A stretch of 64,000 bases of DNA from Affinirhizobium straminoryzae (GTDB taxonomy: Bacteria > Pseudomonadota > Alphaproteobacteria > Rhizobiales > Rhizobiaceae): assembly GCF_007004135.1 (NCBI RefSeq), contig NZ_VJMG01000030.1:62001-126000 (forward strand), given 5' to 3'. Made by a program: the position numbers and the translations under genes. Positions 51,633 through 62,146 of the stretch are shown piece after piece. The notes beneath the pieces are model-generated. The model saw only the letters and a program-made list of their open reading frames with translations, did no database searches and was not told the DNA's origin. How positions within the stretch are numbered: the stretch's first letter is position 1; each line of letters begins with the position of its first letter.

Positions 51633-52814
51633 ATGAAGCTTCTCGAACTCTACATTTTTCGGCGAGCGTTCCAGATGTTCTTCATCACCCTCATTCCGGT
51701 GCTGACGATCATATGGACCATCCAGGTGCTCGGGCGGATCAATCTCGTCACCGATACCGGCCAGTCGATGGGCTCGTTCGTCCTGCTCGCGACCTTCATC
51801 CTGCCGACAATCATACCGGTGGTGCTGCCGTTTGCCGTCGTGATCGGCGTGACGCAGACGCTGAACGCGATGAACAACGATTCGGAGCTGGCGGTGATCG
51901 ATGCGGCGGGCGCGCCGCGCTCGGTGCTCTACCGCCCGGTGATGCTGCTGGCGATCGGCATGGCGGCCTTCTCCTTCCTGATCACCAATTTCGTCGAGCC
52001 GGCTTCGCGCACCAAGGCGCGCGACATGGTGGCGGAGGCCTATGCGGATCTCCTCTCCTCGGTGATCGAGGAAAAGACCTTCCGCAGCATCGAGGACAAT
52101 CTCTATGTGCAGATCTCGGAGCGCCATTCCGGCCGCATCCTGAAGGGTCTGTTCCTGGTGGATTACCGCGATCCGAACATGGAACTCATCTATTATGCGC
52201 GGGAAGGCTCGATCGACGAGAGCGGCACGACGCTGACAATGCGTGACGGCGAGGTGCACCGGAAAGCCAAGGACGGCCGAATCTCCATCGTGAAATTCCT
52301 CTCCTATGCCTTCGACCTGTCCTCCATGAACGAGACGACGGGCGACAAGGCGGTGTTTTCCAGCGATCGCAGCCTCGCCTTCCTGCTGAAGCCCGACCCG
52401 ACCGACAAGGCCTTCCTGAGCTCTCCGGGCGCCTTCCGTTCGGAACTGCACCGCCGCCTCTCGGACTGGATGCTGCCCGTGGTGTTCGGCCTGATCTCCC
52501 TGGTTGTCGCCGGTAATGTACGCTCCAGCCGCCGCACCCGCATGCATCCGATGGTGCTGGCGCTCATTCTGGCCTTCGCACTGCGCTGGCTGAGCTTCTA
52601 TATCGTGAATCTGACCAAGACGAACGCTGCCATGGTGCCGCTGGTCTATCTGGTTCCGGCCGCCTTCGGGGCGATCTGCGTCGTGATGCTGATGACCAAC
52701 CGCGGCCTTCGCCTGCCATCCTTCCTTGCCAATCACACCGGTCGCTGGATGAACAAGGCCGAAAGCGGACTGCGCCAGATGGCGTCCGGCTCGAAGGGAG
52801 GCGGACAGCCATGA
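51633..52814 (+). CDS. lptF: LPS export ABC permease LptF
   Basis: A 393-residue LptF/LptG family permease: N-terminal three helices, a large periplasmic beta-jellyroll region (~130-285), then three helices (DWMLPVVFGLISLVVAG, ~286). It pulls LPS from the inner membrane for passage to the outer membrane. LELYIFRRAFQMFFITL is the usual N terminus. It overlaps lptG by 4 nt (ATGA). Confidence 0.95.
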   Translation: MKLLELYIFRRAFQMFFITLIPVLTIIWTIQVLGRINLVTDTGQSMGSFVLLATFILPTIIPVVLPFAVVIGVTQTLNAMNNDSELAVIDAAGAPRSVLYRPVMLLAIGMAAFSFLITNFVEPASRTKARDMVAEAYADLLSSVIEEKTFRSIEDNLYVQISERHSGRILKGLFLVDYRDPNMELIYYAREGSIDESGTTLTMRDGEVHRKAKDGRISIVKFLSYAFDLSSMNETTGDKAVFSSDRSLAFLLKPDPTDKAFLSSPGAFRSELHRRLSDWMLPVVFGLISLVVAGNVRSSRRTRMHPMVLALILAFALRWLSFYIVNLTKTNAAMVPLVYLVPAAFGAICVVMLMTNRGLRLPSFLANHTGRWMNKAESGLRQMASGSKGGGQP

Positions 52815-53899
52815 TCGCGCGGACGCTGAGCTGGTATTTCTTCAAGCGCTACATGATCACCGCCCTCTGGTTCCTCCTGGGCGTCTGCGGGATCATCTTC
52901 CTGGCCGATTTCAGCGAGACAAGCCGCCGCATGTCCGGCTTCGTCGGCTACACCGTGCCGGGCGGCCTGCTGATGAGCGCGCTGCGCCTGCCGCTGATCG
53001 TGCAGCAGACCGTTCCGACGCTGACCCTGTTCATCGGCATGACCACGCTGATCACCCTCAACCGTCGCTCCGAACTCGTGGTGACGCGCGCCGCCGGTCT
53101 TTCTGTCTGGCAGTTCGTGCTGCCCTTCGTCGCCGGCGCCTTCCTGATCGGCCTTGCCACGGTGACCGTGATCAATCCGCTGGCCGCCTGGGGACAGAAC
53201 CTCTCTTCCACCATGGAATCGGACTGGCGCAAGGCCAGCAATGCCAGCCGCGCCTCCAATTTCCTGCCGTGGATCCGCCAGATCAGCAACACGGACGATA
53301 CCGTCATCGGCGCCAAGGGCTTTGAAAACGGCGGAACGCAGCTGATCGACGTGGTCATTGTCCACTTTGATCCACAGGGTCGGATCACGCTTCGGCAGGA
53401 TGCGCAGACCGCGACCTTGGAGGATGGTTACTGGCTGCTTAACAATGTTCTGGAAACGCGCACCGATGCGCCCCCGGCTCGCCTGCCGGAGGTCAAGGTG
53501 CGCACGAACCTTCGGAAGGCCTATCTGCAGGAATCGCTGTCGAAGCCGGAGAACGTTGCTTTCTTTGACATTTTACGAAAAATCGAAGTTGTTCGCTCGT
53601 TCGGCATCTCCACCAAGCCCTTCGAGACCCAATTTCATTCGCTCCTGTCCTTGCCGCTGCTTCTGGTGGCAATGACCCTGATCGCTGCGACGGTTTCCCT
53701 CCGCTTCAGCCGAATGGCACAATCGCGTTCGGTGATTCTGGGTGGAATCGTCTGTGGCTTCGTGCTTTATGTGGTAACCGTGCTTGTAAAAGCATTCGGA
53801 AGCAGTGGCGTTGTGCCCCCCTTCGTGGCCGTCTGGATTCCGGTCGTGGTCGCGATGGCAATCGGCGCAACAATCCTGCTTCATCAGGAGGATGGCTAG
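52811..53899 (+). CDS. lptG: LPS export ABC permease LptG
   Basis: A 362-residue partner of LptF with the same fold: LSWYFFKRYMITALWFLLG at the start, periplasmic jellyroll in the middle and three C-terminal helices (SLPLLLVAMTLIAATVSL, ~275). It ends TAG and shares one base with the GTG of lptD. The lptF-lptG-lptD order is an LPS transport operon. Confidence 0.95.
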   Translation: MIARTLSWYFFKRYMITALWFLLGVCGIIFLADFSETSRRMSGFVGYTVPGGLLMSALRLPLIVQQTVPTLTLFIGMTTLITLNRRSELVVTRAAGLSVWQFVLPFVAGAFLIGLATVTVINPLAAWGQNLSSTMESDWRKASNASRASNFLPWIRQISNTDDTVIGAKGFENGGTQLIDVVIVHFDPQGRITLRQDAQTATLEDGYWLLNNVLETRTDAPPARLPEVKVRTNLRKAYLQESLSKPENVAFFDILRKIEVVRSFGISTKPFETQFHSLLSLPLLLVAMTLIAATVSLRFSRMAQSRSVILGGIVCGFVLYVVTVLVKAFGSSGVVPPFVAVWIPVVVAMAIGATILLHQEDG

Positions 53900-56229
53900 T
53901 GGCGGTACATGACCGCGGGAACATCAGACGGCTTCTTGCCGCCTTGCTCACCAGCACGGCTGCATGCGTATTGGTCGTCAACCCGTCGCCCGTTCACGCA
54001 CAGGCGTCTCGCCTCGTGCCTCAGGAAGCCGATGGAGCGAAAATGCTCCTGCGGGCCAATGAACTCGTCTATAATCAGGACAGCCAGCACGTGACCGCCA
54101 CCGGCGGCGTGCAGCTCTATTACAATCGCCACCGCATGGTGGCCCAGCGCGTGGAATATGACCAGAAGACCGGTCGTGTGATGGCGACCGGCAATATCGA
54201 ACTGATCGAACCGGACGGCAACCGCGTCTATGCCGATTCGCTGGATGTGACCGACGACTTCGGTCAGGGCTTCGTGAATTCGCTGCGTGTCGAGACCACC
54301 GACAACACACGCATGGCTGCCGAGAGCGCCGAGCAGTTGCCCGACGAGAAGATGATCCTGAACAACGGGGTCTATACGGCCTGCCTGCCCTGCGCACAGC
54401 GGCCGGACAAGGCGCCGCTCTGGCAGGTCAAGGCGCAGCGCGTCATCCGCGACGGCAAGAACCACACGATTCGCCTCGAACATGCCCGCTTCGAGCTGTT
54501 CGGCATGCCGATCGGCTATGTGCCTTTCATCACGGTTCCCGACGAAACGGTGGAACGCAAGTCCGGCTTCCTGTTCCCGAGTGCAAGCCTCACCGACAAG
54601 CTGGGTTTCGGCACGACGGTTCCCTATTATCAGGTCATCTCGCCGAGCATGGATGCGACGCTGAGCCCGACCTATTACACCAAGCAGGGCCTGCTGTTGC
54701 AGGGCGAGGTCCGCAACCGTTTCGAGACCGGCGATCACACGCTGCGATTTGCCTATATCGACCAGCAGAGTTCGAACGTCTTCAATGCCGGCACCAGCGA
54801 TGCCCGGGCCAATAGCCGCGAGATGATCGCATCCAAGGCGGAGTTCAAGATCAATCCGCGCTGGACCTTCGGCTGGAACGTGATGCTCCAGTCGGACAAT
54901 AACTTCTCCAAGACCTACAAGCTGAACGATCTCAATACGACCAATTTCACCAATGACCTGTACCTGACGGGCATCGGGACGCGGAACTATTTCGATCTGC
55001 ACAGCTACTACTTCGACGTGCAGGATGCTGATTACAACAGCAACGCCGAAAAGCAGCAGGCGATCGTCTATCCGGTCATCGACTACAGCTACTATGCGCC
55101 CGAGCCGGTGGCGGGCGGGGAACTGTCGTTCAACGCCAACATCACCAACATGTCGCGCCGCAAGGACGATTTCTATACCGAAGGCGGCTTCGCCCGCTAT
55201 CGCGGCCTGGAAGGCAGCTACAGCCGCATGACGGCCGAGGCGGAGTGGAAGCGCACCTTCACGACCGACGAAGGCCTGCTTGTAACGCCGATCCTGGCGG
55301 CCCGCGGCGATGCGCTGCGCAGCACCGCCTCGACCGCGCCGAGCTTCGGCACCTCTACCTATGCCGGCGACTTCTCCGGTTCCGGTGCCTCCACGCGCTA
55401 CATGCTGACCGCAGGCATGGAAGCCCGTTATCCCGTGCTGATCACGACCGATCATGCCACGCATGTGATCGAGCCTATCGCGCAGATTTTCGCGCGTCCG
55501 GACGAACAGCACGCCGGCGGCTTGCCAAACGAGGATGCGCAGAGCTTCGTCTTCGACGCCACCACCTTGTTCGACCGCGACAAGTTCTCGGGCTATGACC
55601 GCATCGAAGGCGGAACGCGCGCCAATGTCGGCATCCGCTATTCCGGCAACTTCGACAACGGCATCGGACTGCGTGGCATCTTCGGACAGTCCTATCAGCT
55701 CGCCGGTCTGAATTCCTTTGCCACATCCGACCTGGTCAATGCCGGTGCCGAATCGGGTCTTGAGACCAATGTCTCGGATTTCGTCACCATGGCGGCAATC
55801 GACCTGCCGCATGGCTACAGCATTTCGACGCAGGGCCGTTTCGACGAGAAGACGCTCGAACTGCGTCGGGCGGACGCCTCCTTCAGCTATAACCTGCCGC
55901 GCGTCAGCGGTTCGCTGATCTACACCAACATCCAGCCCCAGCCCGAATACGGCGTAGCAACCACAGCGGAATATCTGAAGGCCTCCAACAACCTGAAGAT
56001 CAACCAGAACTGGTCCTTCGCAACGTCGGCCACCTGGGACATCCAGAAGCAGGATGTGGTGCGTCGCGGCGTGGGTCTGAGCTATGCGGACGAGTGCACG
56101 GTCTTCACCGTGGCCTACAGCGACCAGCCGGCCAATACCGACCCGAACGACTGGACCGTGACGGCGCGTCTGACGTTCCGTACGCTGGGCGACGTCAAGG
56201 TCGGCTCAACCGGCAACACGACCAACTAA
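53899..56229 (+). CDS. lptD: LPS assembly protein LptD
   Basis: A 776-residue outer membrane LPS assembly barrel. Signal peptide ~1-36 (ending PVHAQA), periplasmic LptA-like jellyroll (LLRANELVYNQDSQHVTATGG, ~50-70), the CLPC cysteine pair (~157), then a large barrel (TLSPTYYTKQGLLLQGEVRNRF, VPFITVPDETVERKSGFLFPS). The C-terminal third Cys is in YADECTVF. GTG 53899 with AGGAGG ~7 nt upstream, overlapping the lptG stop by 1 nt. Confidence 0.95.
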   Translation: MAVHDRGNIRRLLAALLTSTAACVLVVNPSPVHAQASRLVPQEADGAKMLLRANELVYNQDSQHVTATGGVQLYYNRHRMVAQRVEYDQKTGRVMATGNIELIEPDGNRVYADSLDVTDDFGQGFVNSLRVETTDNTRMAAESAEQLPDEKMILNNGVYTACLPCAQRPDKAPLWQVKAQRVIRDGKNHTIRLEHARFELFGMPIGYVPFITVPDETVERKSGFLFPSASLTDKLGFGTTVPYYQVISPSMDATLSPTYYTKQGLLLQGEVRNRFETGDHTLRFAYIDQQSSNVFNAGTSDARANSREMIASKAEFKINPRWTFGWNVMLQSDNNFSKTYKLNDLNTTNFTNDLYLTGIGTRNYFDLHSYYFDVQDADYNSNAEKQQAIVYPVIDYSYYAPEPVAGGELSFNANITNMSRRKDDFYTEGGFARYRGLEGSYSRMTAEAEWKRTFTTDEGLLVTPILAARGDALRSTASTAPSFGTSTYAGDFSGSGASTRYMLTAGMEARYPVLITTDHATHVIEPIAQIFARPDEQHAGGLPNEDAQSFVFDATTLFDRDKFSGYDRIEGGTRANVGIRYSGNFDNGIGLRGIFGQSYQLAGLNSFATSDLVNAGAESGLETNVSDFVTMAAIDLPHGYSISTQGRFDEKTLELRRADASFSYNLPRVSGSLIYTNIQPQPEYGVATTAEYLKASNNLKINQNWSFATSATWDIQKQDVVRRGVGLSYADECTVFTVAYSDQPANTDPNDWTVTARLTFRTLGDVKVGSTGNTTN

Positions 56230-56346
56230 TGTCGGCACCCTTGTGCTTGTCATTGTTTCGCCGCATGGTTTATGCAATCCACACCGAGAACTGAAATCGA
56301 CTGAGCCGGCGGCCCGAAGGGGCCGCCGCACGCCAAGAAGGGACGA

Positions 56347-57294
56347 ATGATGTTTGCCAGCATTGCCTTGCGCCGGGCAGCACTCGCCGCTACCGCACTC
56401 GCTATGGCCTTCGTCGTGGATCCGGCGCCCCGTGTGGCGCTTGCGGCAAGCGAGGTCGTGGTGGTCGTCAACAAGACGCCGATCATCAATACCGACGTCG
56501 CACGACGCGTCGCCTTCCTGAAGCTGCAGCGCCAGACCGGCAACCTGCAGAAGATGGCCAAGGATCAGTTGATCGACGAGGCGCTGAAGCGCGAGGAAAT
56601 TGCGCGGCTTCGCATGTCGGTCAGCACCGAGGATGTCGATCGCGCCTTCGAGCGTTTCGCGCAGGGCAACAAGCTGTCTGCCGCCCAGATGACCCAGATT
56701 CTGGATCGGGCCGGCGTCGGCGTCGATCATTTCAAGGCCTTCATCGCCGTTCAGATGAGCTGGCCGCGTCTCGTCAACGCGCGCTATGGCTCGAGCGGCA
56801 AGATGTCGCCTGACGAACTGGTCAAGCGCATGCAGGAAAACAAGGAAAAGCCGGTTACCACCGAATATTTCCTGCAGCAGATCATTTTCGTCGTACCCGC
56901 ATCCCGCCGCAACGAGATTCTCGCCAAGCGCAAGGCGGAAGCGGACAAGGCACGTCCCAATTTTCCGGGCTGCGACAAGGCCAAGGACTTTGCCAAGACC
57001 ATGCTCGACGTCTCCGTTCGGGATCTCGGCCGTGTCATGAAGCCGGAACTGCCGGAGGAATGGCGGCCGCTGATCGAAAAGCCGGCGGCGAATGGCACAA
57101 CTGGCGCCCGCGTGACCGAGCGCGGTGTGGAATTCCTTGCCATCTGCAGCCAGCGCCAGGTGTCCGACGACACCGCCGCCGAAATCGTCTTCCGCGCCGA
57201 GGATATCGGCAAGCAGAAGAAGGGTGGCGAAAATCCGAACGACGCCAAGTATCTCGCGGAGCTGCGCCAGCAGGCACAGATCGTCTATCCTTGA
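56347..57294 (+). CDS. SurA-like periplasmic chaperone
   Basis: A 315-residue exported protein with a signal peptide (~1-34, ending RVALAASE) and a SurA N-terminal chaperone domain ([19 protein letters not shown], ~37-55; [18 protein letters not shown]). It is shorter than E. coli SurA (~430) and any parvulin domain is degenerate or single, so prolyl isomerase activity is doubtful. Lies after lptD, as commonly seen, and probably helps LptD/outer-membrane protein folding. It overlaps the TTG start of pdxA. Confidence 0.87.
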   Translation: MMFASIALRRAALAATALAMAFVVDPAPRVALAASEVVVVVNKTPIINTDVARRVAFLKLQRQTGNLQKMAKDQLIDEALKREEIARLRMSVSTEDVDRAFERFAQGNKLSAAQMTQILDRAGVGVDHFKAFIAVQMSWPRLVNARYGSSGKMSPDELVKRMQENKEKPVTTEYFLQQIIFVVPASRRNEILAKRKAEADKARPNFPGCDKAKDFAKTMLDVSVRDLGRVMKPELPEEWRPLIEKPAANGTTGARVTERGVEFLAICSQRQVSDDTAAEIVFRAEDIGKQKKGGENPNDAKYLAELRQQAQIVYP

Positions 57295-58325
57295 GCGGGG
57301 CAGCCCTGACGGCACGTCCCCTCGCCCTCACGCAGGGTGATCCGGCCGGCATAGGCCCCGACATCGCACTTGCCGCCTGGCTTCAGCGCGAGACGCACAA
57401 TCTGCGCCCCTTTCTCTATGTGGGCGACCGACAGGTGCTTGCGGCACGGGCCAATCTTCTGGGCGTGACTGTCGCCCTGGAGCAAAGCGACGCTGCCTCT
57501 GCTGCGGAAATCTTTGCGCGCGCCCTTCCCGTTCTGGACGTGCCTGTCGGCCATCCGATCGAAGCCGGCCGACCGCATGTGGCCGCAGCCAGAAGCACGA
57601 TCAGCGCGATCGAAACCGCCGTTGCACTCTGCTTCAAGGGCGAGGCCGCTGCCGTCGTGACCAATCCCATCGCAAAATCCGTGCTCTACGAGGCGGGCTT
57701 CGGTTTTCCCGGCCATACGGAGTTCCTTGCGGACCTCGCCATGCGGGCAACAGGAAAAGCCTGCACACCCGTCATGATGCTGGCCGGGCCAAAACTGCGC
57801 GCCATTCCGGTCACGATCCATATTCCGTTGAAGGACGTTCCGGCTGCGCTGACGCGCGAAGCGATCCTGGAAACCTGCCGGATTGCCGATCGTGACCTGC
57901 GCACGCGCTTCGGCCTGACGCAGCCACGTCTCGCCGTGGCAGGCCTCAACCCGCATGCGGGTGAGGATGGTGCCATGGGTCTCGAGGACCGATACCTCAT
58001 CGCGCCTGCGATTGCGACCCTGCGCCAGGACGGCATCAACGCCTTCGGCCCGCTGCCCGCGGACACCATGTTCCACGACGAGGCCCGCAGCCGCTATGAC
58101 GTGGCCGTGTGCATGTATCACGACCAGGCGCTCATTCCGGCCAAGGCGCTGGGTTTCGACGATTCGGTCAATGTGACGCTCGGCCTTCCCTTCATCCGCA
58201 CATCGCCCGATCACGGCACGGCCTTTGGGCTCGCCGGCAAGGGTATTGCCCGCGAGGCAAGCCTGATCGCCGCCCTGAAGCTTGCTGCCAAACTCGCTTC
58301 ACAGACAGAAGAAAACCGCACCTGA
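57291..58325 (+). CDS. pdxA: 4-hydroxythreonine-4-phosphate dehydrogenase
   Basis: A 344-residue PdxA of vitamin B6 synthesis. [17 protein letters not shown] (~12-28), [29 protein letters not shown] (metal His) and TSPDHGTAF are family blocks. The start must be inferred: the frame has no ATG near the 5' end and TTG 57291 overlaps the previous stop as TTGA, giving a length matching the family. Its TGA overlaps the rsmA ATG (TGATG). Confidence 0.92.
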   Translation: MSGAALTARPLALTQGDPAGIGPDIALAAWLQRETHNLRPFLYVGDRQVLAARANLLGVTVALEQSDAASAAEIFARALPVLDVPVGHPIEAGRPHVAAARSTISAIETAVALCFKGEAAAVVTNPIAKSVLYEAGFGFPGHTEFLADLAMRATGKACTPVMMLAGPKLRAIPVTIHIPLKDVPAALTREAILETCRIADRDLRTRFGLTQPRLAVAGLNPHAGEDGAMGLEDRYLIAPAIATLRQDGINAFGPLPADTMFHDEARSRYDVAVCMYHDQALIPAKALGFDDSVNVTLGLPFIRTSPDHGTAFGLAGKGIAREASLIAALKLAAKLASQTEENRT

Positions 58326-59152
58326 TGGCGACCCTTGACGGACTTCCGCCGCTGCGCGAGGTGATCGACCGCCACGGTCTCGATGCCCGCAAGGCGCTCG
58401 GCCAGAACTTTCTGCTCGACCTGAACCTGACTCAGAAGATCGCGCGCACCGCCGGTCCGCTGGAGGACTGCACGGTGTTCGAGGTCGGCCCCGGCCCCGG
58501 CGGCCTGACGCGCGCCATTCTGTCGCTCGGGGCGAAGAAGGTGATCGCCGTGGAACGCGATTCCCGCTGCCTGCCGGCCTTGGCCGAGGTCGCGGATTAT
58601 TATCCGGGCCGCCTCGAGGTGATCGAGGGCGACGCGCTGAAGACGGATTTCGAGGCGCTGGCCCCGGAAGGCCCGATCCGCATCATTGCCAATCTGCCCT
58701 ACAATGTCGGCACCCAGCTGCTGGTGAACTGGCTTCTGCCGCGCCAGTGGCCGCCCTTCTGGCGGTCGCTGACGCTGATGTTCCAGAAGGAAGTCGGCCA
58801 GCGGATCGTGGCGAAGGAAGACGACAATCATTACGGCCGCCTTGGCGTTCTCTGCGGCTGGCGCACCGAGGCCCGCATGGCCTTCGACGTGCCGCCGCAG
58901 GCCTTTACGCCGCCGCCGAAGGTGACCTCCAGCGTGGTGCATCTCGTGCCGCGCGAAACGCCCCTGCCCTGCGATGTGGAGAAGCTGGAGCGGGTGACGC
59001 AGGCCGCCTTCGGCCAGCGCCGCAAGATGCTGCGCCAGAGCCTGAAGCCGCTCGGCGGCGAGGCGCTCCTGACGCGCGCCGGGATCGATCCGGCAAGGCG
59101 GGCCGAAACGCTGTCGGTCGAGGAATTCGTGACGATCGCCAACCTTCTGTGA
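58325..59152 (+). CDS. rsmA: 16S rRNA (A1518/A1519-N6,N6)-dimethyltransferase
   Basis: A 275-residue KsgA/RsmA that dimethylates two adenines of 16S rRNA in late 30S assembly. LGQNFLLD (~25-32), [12 protein letters not shown] (~51-62) and NLPYNVGT (~123-130, catalytic) are present. It begins with TGATG overlap with pdxA. pdxA-rsmA coupling is a very common arrangement. Confidence 0.97.
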   Translation: MATLDGLPPLREVIDRHGLDARKALGQNFLLDLNLTQKIARTAGPLEDCTVFEVGPGPGGLTRAILSLGAKKVIAVERDSRCLPALAEVADYYPGRLEVIEGDALKTDFEALAPEGPIRIIANLPYNVGTQLLVNWLLPRQWPPFWRSLTLMFQKEVGQRIVAKEDDNHYGRLGVLCGWRTEARMAFDVPPQAFTPPPKVTSSVVHLVPRETPLPCDVEKLERVTQAAFGQRRKMLRQSLKPLGGEALLTRAGIDPARRAETLSVEEFVTIANLL

Positions 59153-59163
59153 AGGCCAGCTGC

Positions 59164-59183
59164 GAACCGCAGGGCTGCGGTTC
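59164..59183. terminator. Hairpin between convergent rsmA and gmk
   Basis: Stem GAACCGCA/TGCGGTTC (59164-59171, 59176-59183), 4-nt loop, without a T run. It is likely a weak terminator for rsmA or gmk. Confidence 0.45.
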
Positions 59184-59213
59184 ATCACTGGGTCGTTCCG
59201 TCGAAAAACGGCC

Positions 59214-59888
59214 TCAGCGGCCGGAGAGATCAGGCTCTTCCTGCAGCAGGCTTCCGACGAAGTCAAACAGGCCATAGCGCCGATCGCGGCGGATCCGCTC
59301 GGCATTGACGATACAGCTCACATGGCCAAAGGCTTCATCAAGGTCATCATTGACGATGACGTAATCATATTCGCGCCAGTGCTCGATCTCGGCCCGGGAA
59401 TTGAGAAGCCGCGTGCGGATCACCTCCTCGGTGTCCTCGGCGCGGCGATGCAGGCGAGACTGCAGTTCCGTCATGGTCGGCGGCAGAACGAAGATGGAGA
59501 CGACATCGGCCTTCATCTTTTCCTGCAGCTGGCGGGCACCCTGCCAGTCGATGTCGAACAGCATGTCGCGGCCTTCCGCCATTGCCTTTTCCACCGGCTC
59601 GCGCGGCGTGCCGTAGAAATTGCCATGAACCTCCGCCCATTCCAGCAGATCACCGGCGTCACGCATCTTCTCGAACTGCTGGACGCTGATGAAGTGGTAA
59701 TGCTTGCCGGCAATCTCGCTGCCGCGTTTCGCCCGCGTGGTGACGCTGACGGAAATTTCGAGGCTTCGATCCGTGTCGAGCAGGTTGCGGGCGATGGTGG
59801 ACTTTCCCGCGCCCGACGGCGAGGAGAGAACCAGCATCAGGCCACGACGGGCGATCTTGACGGCAGGCGAGGACGGCGCCGGGCTCAT
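59214..59888 (-). CDS. gmk: Guanylate kinase
   Basis: A 224-residue GMP kinase. Walker [10 protein letters not shown] (~23-31), SVTTRAKRG (~48-56) GMP-binding, and [11 protein letters not shown] (~91-101) are in place. It starts 3 nt after the yicC stop with GGAG ~6 nt upstream. Usual yicC-gmk operon. Confidence 0.97.
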   Translation of the reverse strand: MSPAPSSPAVKIARRGLMLVLSSPSGAGKSTIARNLLDTDRSLEISVSVTTRAKRGSEIAGKHYHFISVQQFEKMRDAGDLLEWAEVHGNFYGTPREPVEKAMAEGRDMLFDIDWQGARQLQEKMKADVVSIFVLPPTMTELQSRLHRRAEDTEEVIRTRLLNSRAEIEHWREYDYVIVNDDLDEAFGHVSCIVNAERIRRDRRYGLFDFVGSLLQEEPDLSGR

Positions 59889-59891
59889 GCA

Positions 59892-60779
59892 CTACTCCAA
59901 ATTCTGGATCTGCTCGCGAAACTGGTCGATCACGACCTTCAGTTCTATACCAGCCGCCGTTACCTGAGCGGAATTGGATTTGGAACAGATCGTGTTGGAC
60001 TCGCGATTAAATTCCTGTGCAAGAAAGTCAAGCCGGCGCCCGATCGGCCCGCCCCTGGCAAGCAGTTCGTCGGCGGCCGCCACATGCGCCTTCAGCCGGT
60101 CGATCTCCTCGCGCAGGTCCGCCTTGGTGGCGAGCAGCGCCACTTCCCCATAGAGCCGGTCGCGGTCCAGCGTGCCGGCAGCGTCCATCAGCGTCGCCAC
60201 CTGGGAGGCAAGCCGGCGGGCGATCTCCTCCGGCGAGCGGGAGGGATCCTGTTCCACCACGGCGGCAAGCCGCTCGATGGTGCGCACCTGCTCCGACAGA
60301 ACGGCGACCAGCGCCTGGCCTTCCCCGGTGCGCATGGCAACCAGGTCATCAAGTGCGGCTTCCAGCCCGGAAAGGATGGCCGCATCGCGCTCGGCGGCAG
60401 CCTCGGCGCTTTCCTCGGCCTCGCGGATATCGACGAGACCGCGAATGCCAAGCAGGCTGTCCAGCTTCAACGGAGAAGGATCGACAAGCGGCCCGAGTTC
60501 GTCACGGAGCGCTATGACTGCGTTCAGCGCATCGCGATTGAGGACCGCTTCGATGCGCGCTTCCGCCACCGTGACCGACAGCGACATCTGCAGATTGCCG
60601 CGCGTGAGCCGTGCCGCGGTCAGCCGGCGCACCTCGGCCTCCAGAGGCTCGAATCCGGGGGGAAGCCTCAGTCTCAGGTCAAGGCCCTTGCCATTGACCG
60701 AGCGCAGTTCCCAGACCCAGCGATGACGGCCGGCGGTGCCTTCGCGGCGGGCAAAGCCCGTCATGGACTGAACAGTCAT
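59892..60779 (-). CDS. yicC: YicC family endoribonuclease-like protein
   Basis: A 295-residue YicC/YloC protein. The N terminus MTVQSMTGFARRE and C terminus (RLDFLAQEFNRESNTICSKSN... with the conserved FxxQExxREaNT block) are diagnostic. Recent work assigns YicC an RNase activity; here it is inferred by family. In front of gmk with a 3-nt gap. Confidence 0.95.
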   Translation of the reverse strand: MTVQSMTGFARREGTAGRHRWVWELRSVNGKGLDLRLRLPPGFEPLEAEVRRLTAARLTRGNLQMSLSVTVAEARIEAVLNRDALNAVIALRDELGPLVDPSPLKLDSLLGIRGLVDIREAEESAEAAAERDAAILSGLEAALDDLVAMRTGEGQALVAVLSEQVRTIERLAAVVEQDPSRSPEEIARRLASQVATLMDAAGTLDRDRLYGEVALLATKADLREEIDRLKAHVAAADELLARGGPIGRRLDFLAQEFNRESNTICSKSNSAQVTAAGIELKVVIDQFREQIQNLE

Positions 60780-60824
60780 GCGTCAAATCCTTCCCCGCCC
60801 GTCGCCATCGTCGCGACAGCGCGC

Positions 60825-62033
60825 TTAGTTGGAGGCAGGCTTTTCGGCATCCTTGCCGCCCGGCTGTCCATCCACCACGTCCTCGTCGGCCGTCCCGGCA
60901 TTGCCGCGCTCGGCCTGGATCTTGCGCCAGCGGCGCACATTGGCATTGTGCTCGTCGAGCGTTGCCGCAAACACATGGCCACCGGTGCCATCGGCCACGA
61001 AATACAGATCCTTCGTGCGCCAGGGATTGGCCACGGCTTCGAGCGCGGCGCGGCCCGGATTGGCGATCGGCGTCGGCGGCAGCCCCTTGATCTGGTAGGT
61101 GTTGTAGGGCGTCTGCTTGTCGAGATCCGACTTGTAGATCGCCCGATCTGCCGGCTTGCCGGCGCCGCCGAACAGACCGTAGAGGATCGTCGGGTCGGAT
61201 TGCAGGCGCATGCCCTTGTTGAGGCGGTTGATGAAGACCGAGGCCACATGGGCGCGCTCGTCATCCTTGCCGGTTTCCTTCTCGACGATGGAAGCGAGGA
61301 CGACGAATTCCTCCTTCGTCTTGATCGGCAGATCCGGGTCGCGCTTGGCCCAGATCTGGTCGACGAGACGTTCCTGCGCCGCGCGCATCTGGGCGAGGAT
61401 CTCGGTGCGCTTGGTGCCGCGCGTGAATTTGTAGGTATCCGGGCGCAGGCTGCCTTCCGGCGGCTGTTCCTGCGGCAGGCTGCCTTCCAGCACCGGATCG
61501 GCGGCCAGCCGGCTCATCATCTGCTGCACCGTCAGCCCTTCCGGCATGGAGACGGAATAGAGGATGGACTTGCCGGATTCCAGCAGTTCGGCCACGTCCT
61601 TCATCGAGGCGCCGGCCTTGATCTCATACTCGCCGGCCTTCAGCGTGCGGTTCTTGCCGAGATTGGTATCGGTGACATAGCGGAAGATGCGGGCATCCGA
61701 GATGATACCATTGCGCTCCAGCGTCTGGGCGATCTCGACGAGGCCAGCGCCCTCGCGGATGACCACATGCGTGTTGGTCTCCAGCGGACCCGGATTCTGA
61801 TAGGCGGTGATGACGTAATAGAACCCGGCGACGGCGGCCACGCAGGCAAACACCATCATCGTCATCAGGAAGTTGAGGAAGATGACGATCTGGCTGCGCG
61901 CCTTCTTCGAGCGGCGCGGCGGTTCCGGCACGCGCTCGGGCTTCAGCGCCTCGTTCGGCGACTTGGGAATGAAGGGGCCGCCGGTATCGCTGCGGCCGGA
62001 AGACGAGTCGCTGCTGTGGTTCGTGTCGGTCAC
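60825..62033 (-). CDS. mltG: Endolytic murein transglycosylase MltG
   Basis: A 402-residue YceG-like lytic transglycosylase that cuts nascent glycan strands and ends peptidoglycan growth. A cytoplasmic N terminus (~1-48), one TM helix (~49-72), a LysM-like segment and the catalytic domain with Glu in SIVEKETG (~247) are visible. GTG 62033 is chosen because AGAAGGAG lies ~6 nt upstream; the in-frame extension overlaps fabF. Follows fabF in the fab cluster. Confidence 0.93.
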   Translation of the reverse strand: MTDTNHSSDSSSGRSDTGGPFIPKSPNEALKPERVPEPPRRSKKARSQIVIFLNFLMTMMVFACVAAVAGFYYVITAYQNPGPLETNTHVVIREGAGLVEIAQTLERNGIISDARIFRYVTDTNLGKNRTLKAGEYEIKAGASMKDVAELLESGKSILYSVSMPEGLTVQQMMSRLAADPVLEGSLPQEQPPEGSLRPDTYKFTRGTKRTEILAQMRAAQERLVDQIWAKRDPDLPIKTKEEFVVLASIVEKETGKDDERAHVASVFINRLNKGMRLQSDPTILYGLFGGAGKPADRAIYKSDLDKQTPYNTYQIKGLPPTPIANPGRAALEAVANPWRTKDLYFVADGTGGHVFAATLDEHNANVRRWRKIQAERGNAGTADEDVVDGQPGGKDAEKPASN

Positions 62034-62146
62034 CGGCACTCCTTCTGATACTCTTGCATTGCCTGCCTTTTGGGCAAGCAATGCGGCGAAAACAGGGTTC
62101 AGAAGACGACAGCCCGGCTGACCAGCCCGGCAGACCCGTCTGTCGA

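Noticed and set aside
53896-55812. 638-codon open frame antisense to lptD
   Set aside because: lptD is clear, the antisense frame is a GC shadow.
59322-62048. 908-codon open frame across gmk, yicC and mltG on the other strand
   Set aside because: It spans three well-supported genes in antisense and shows no family motif.
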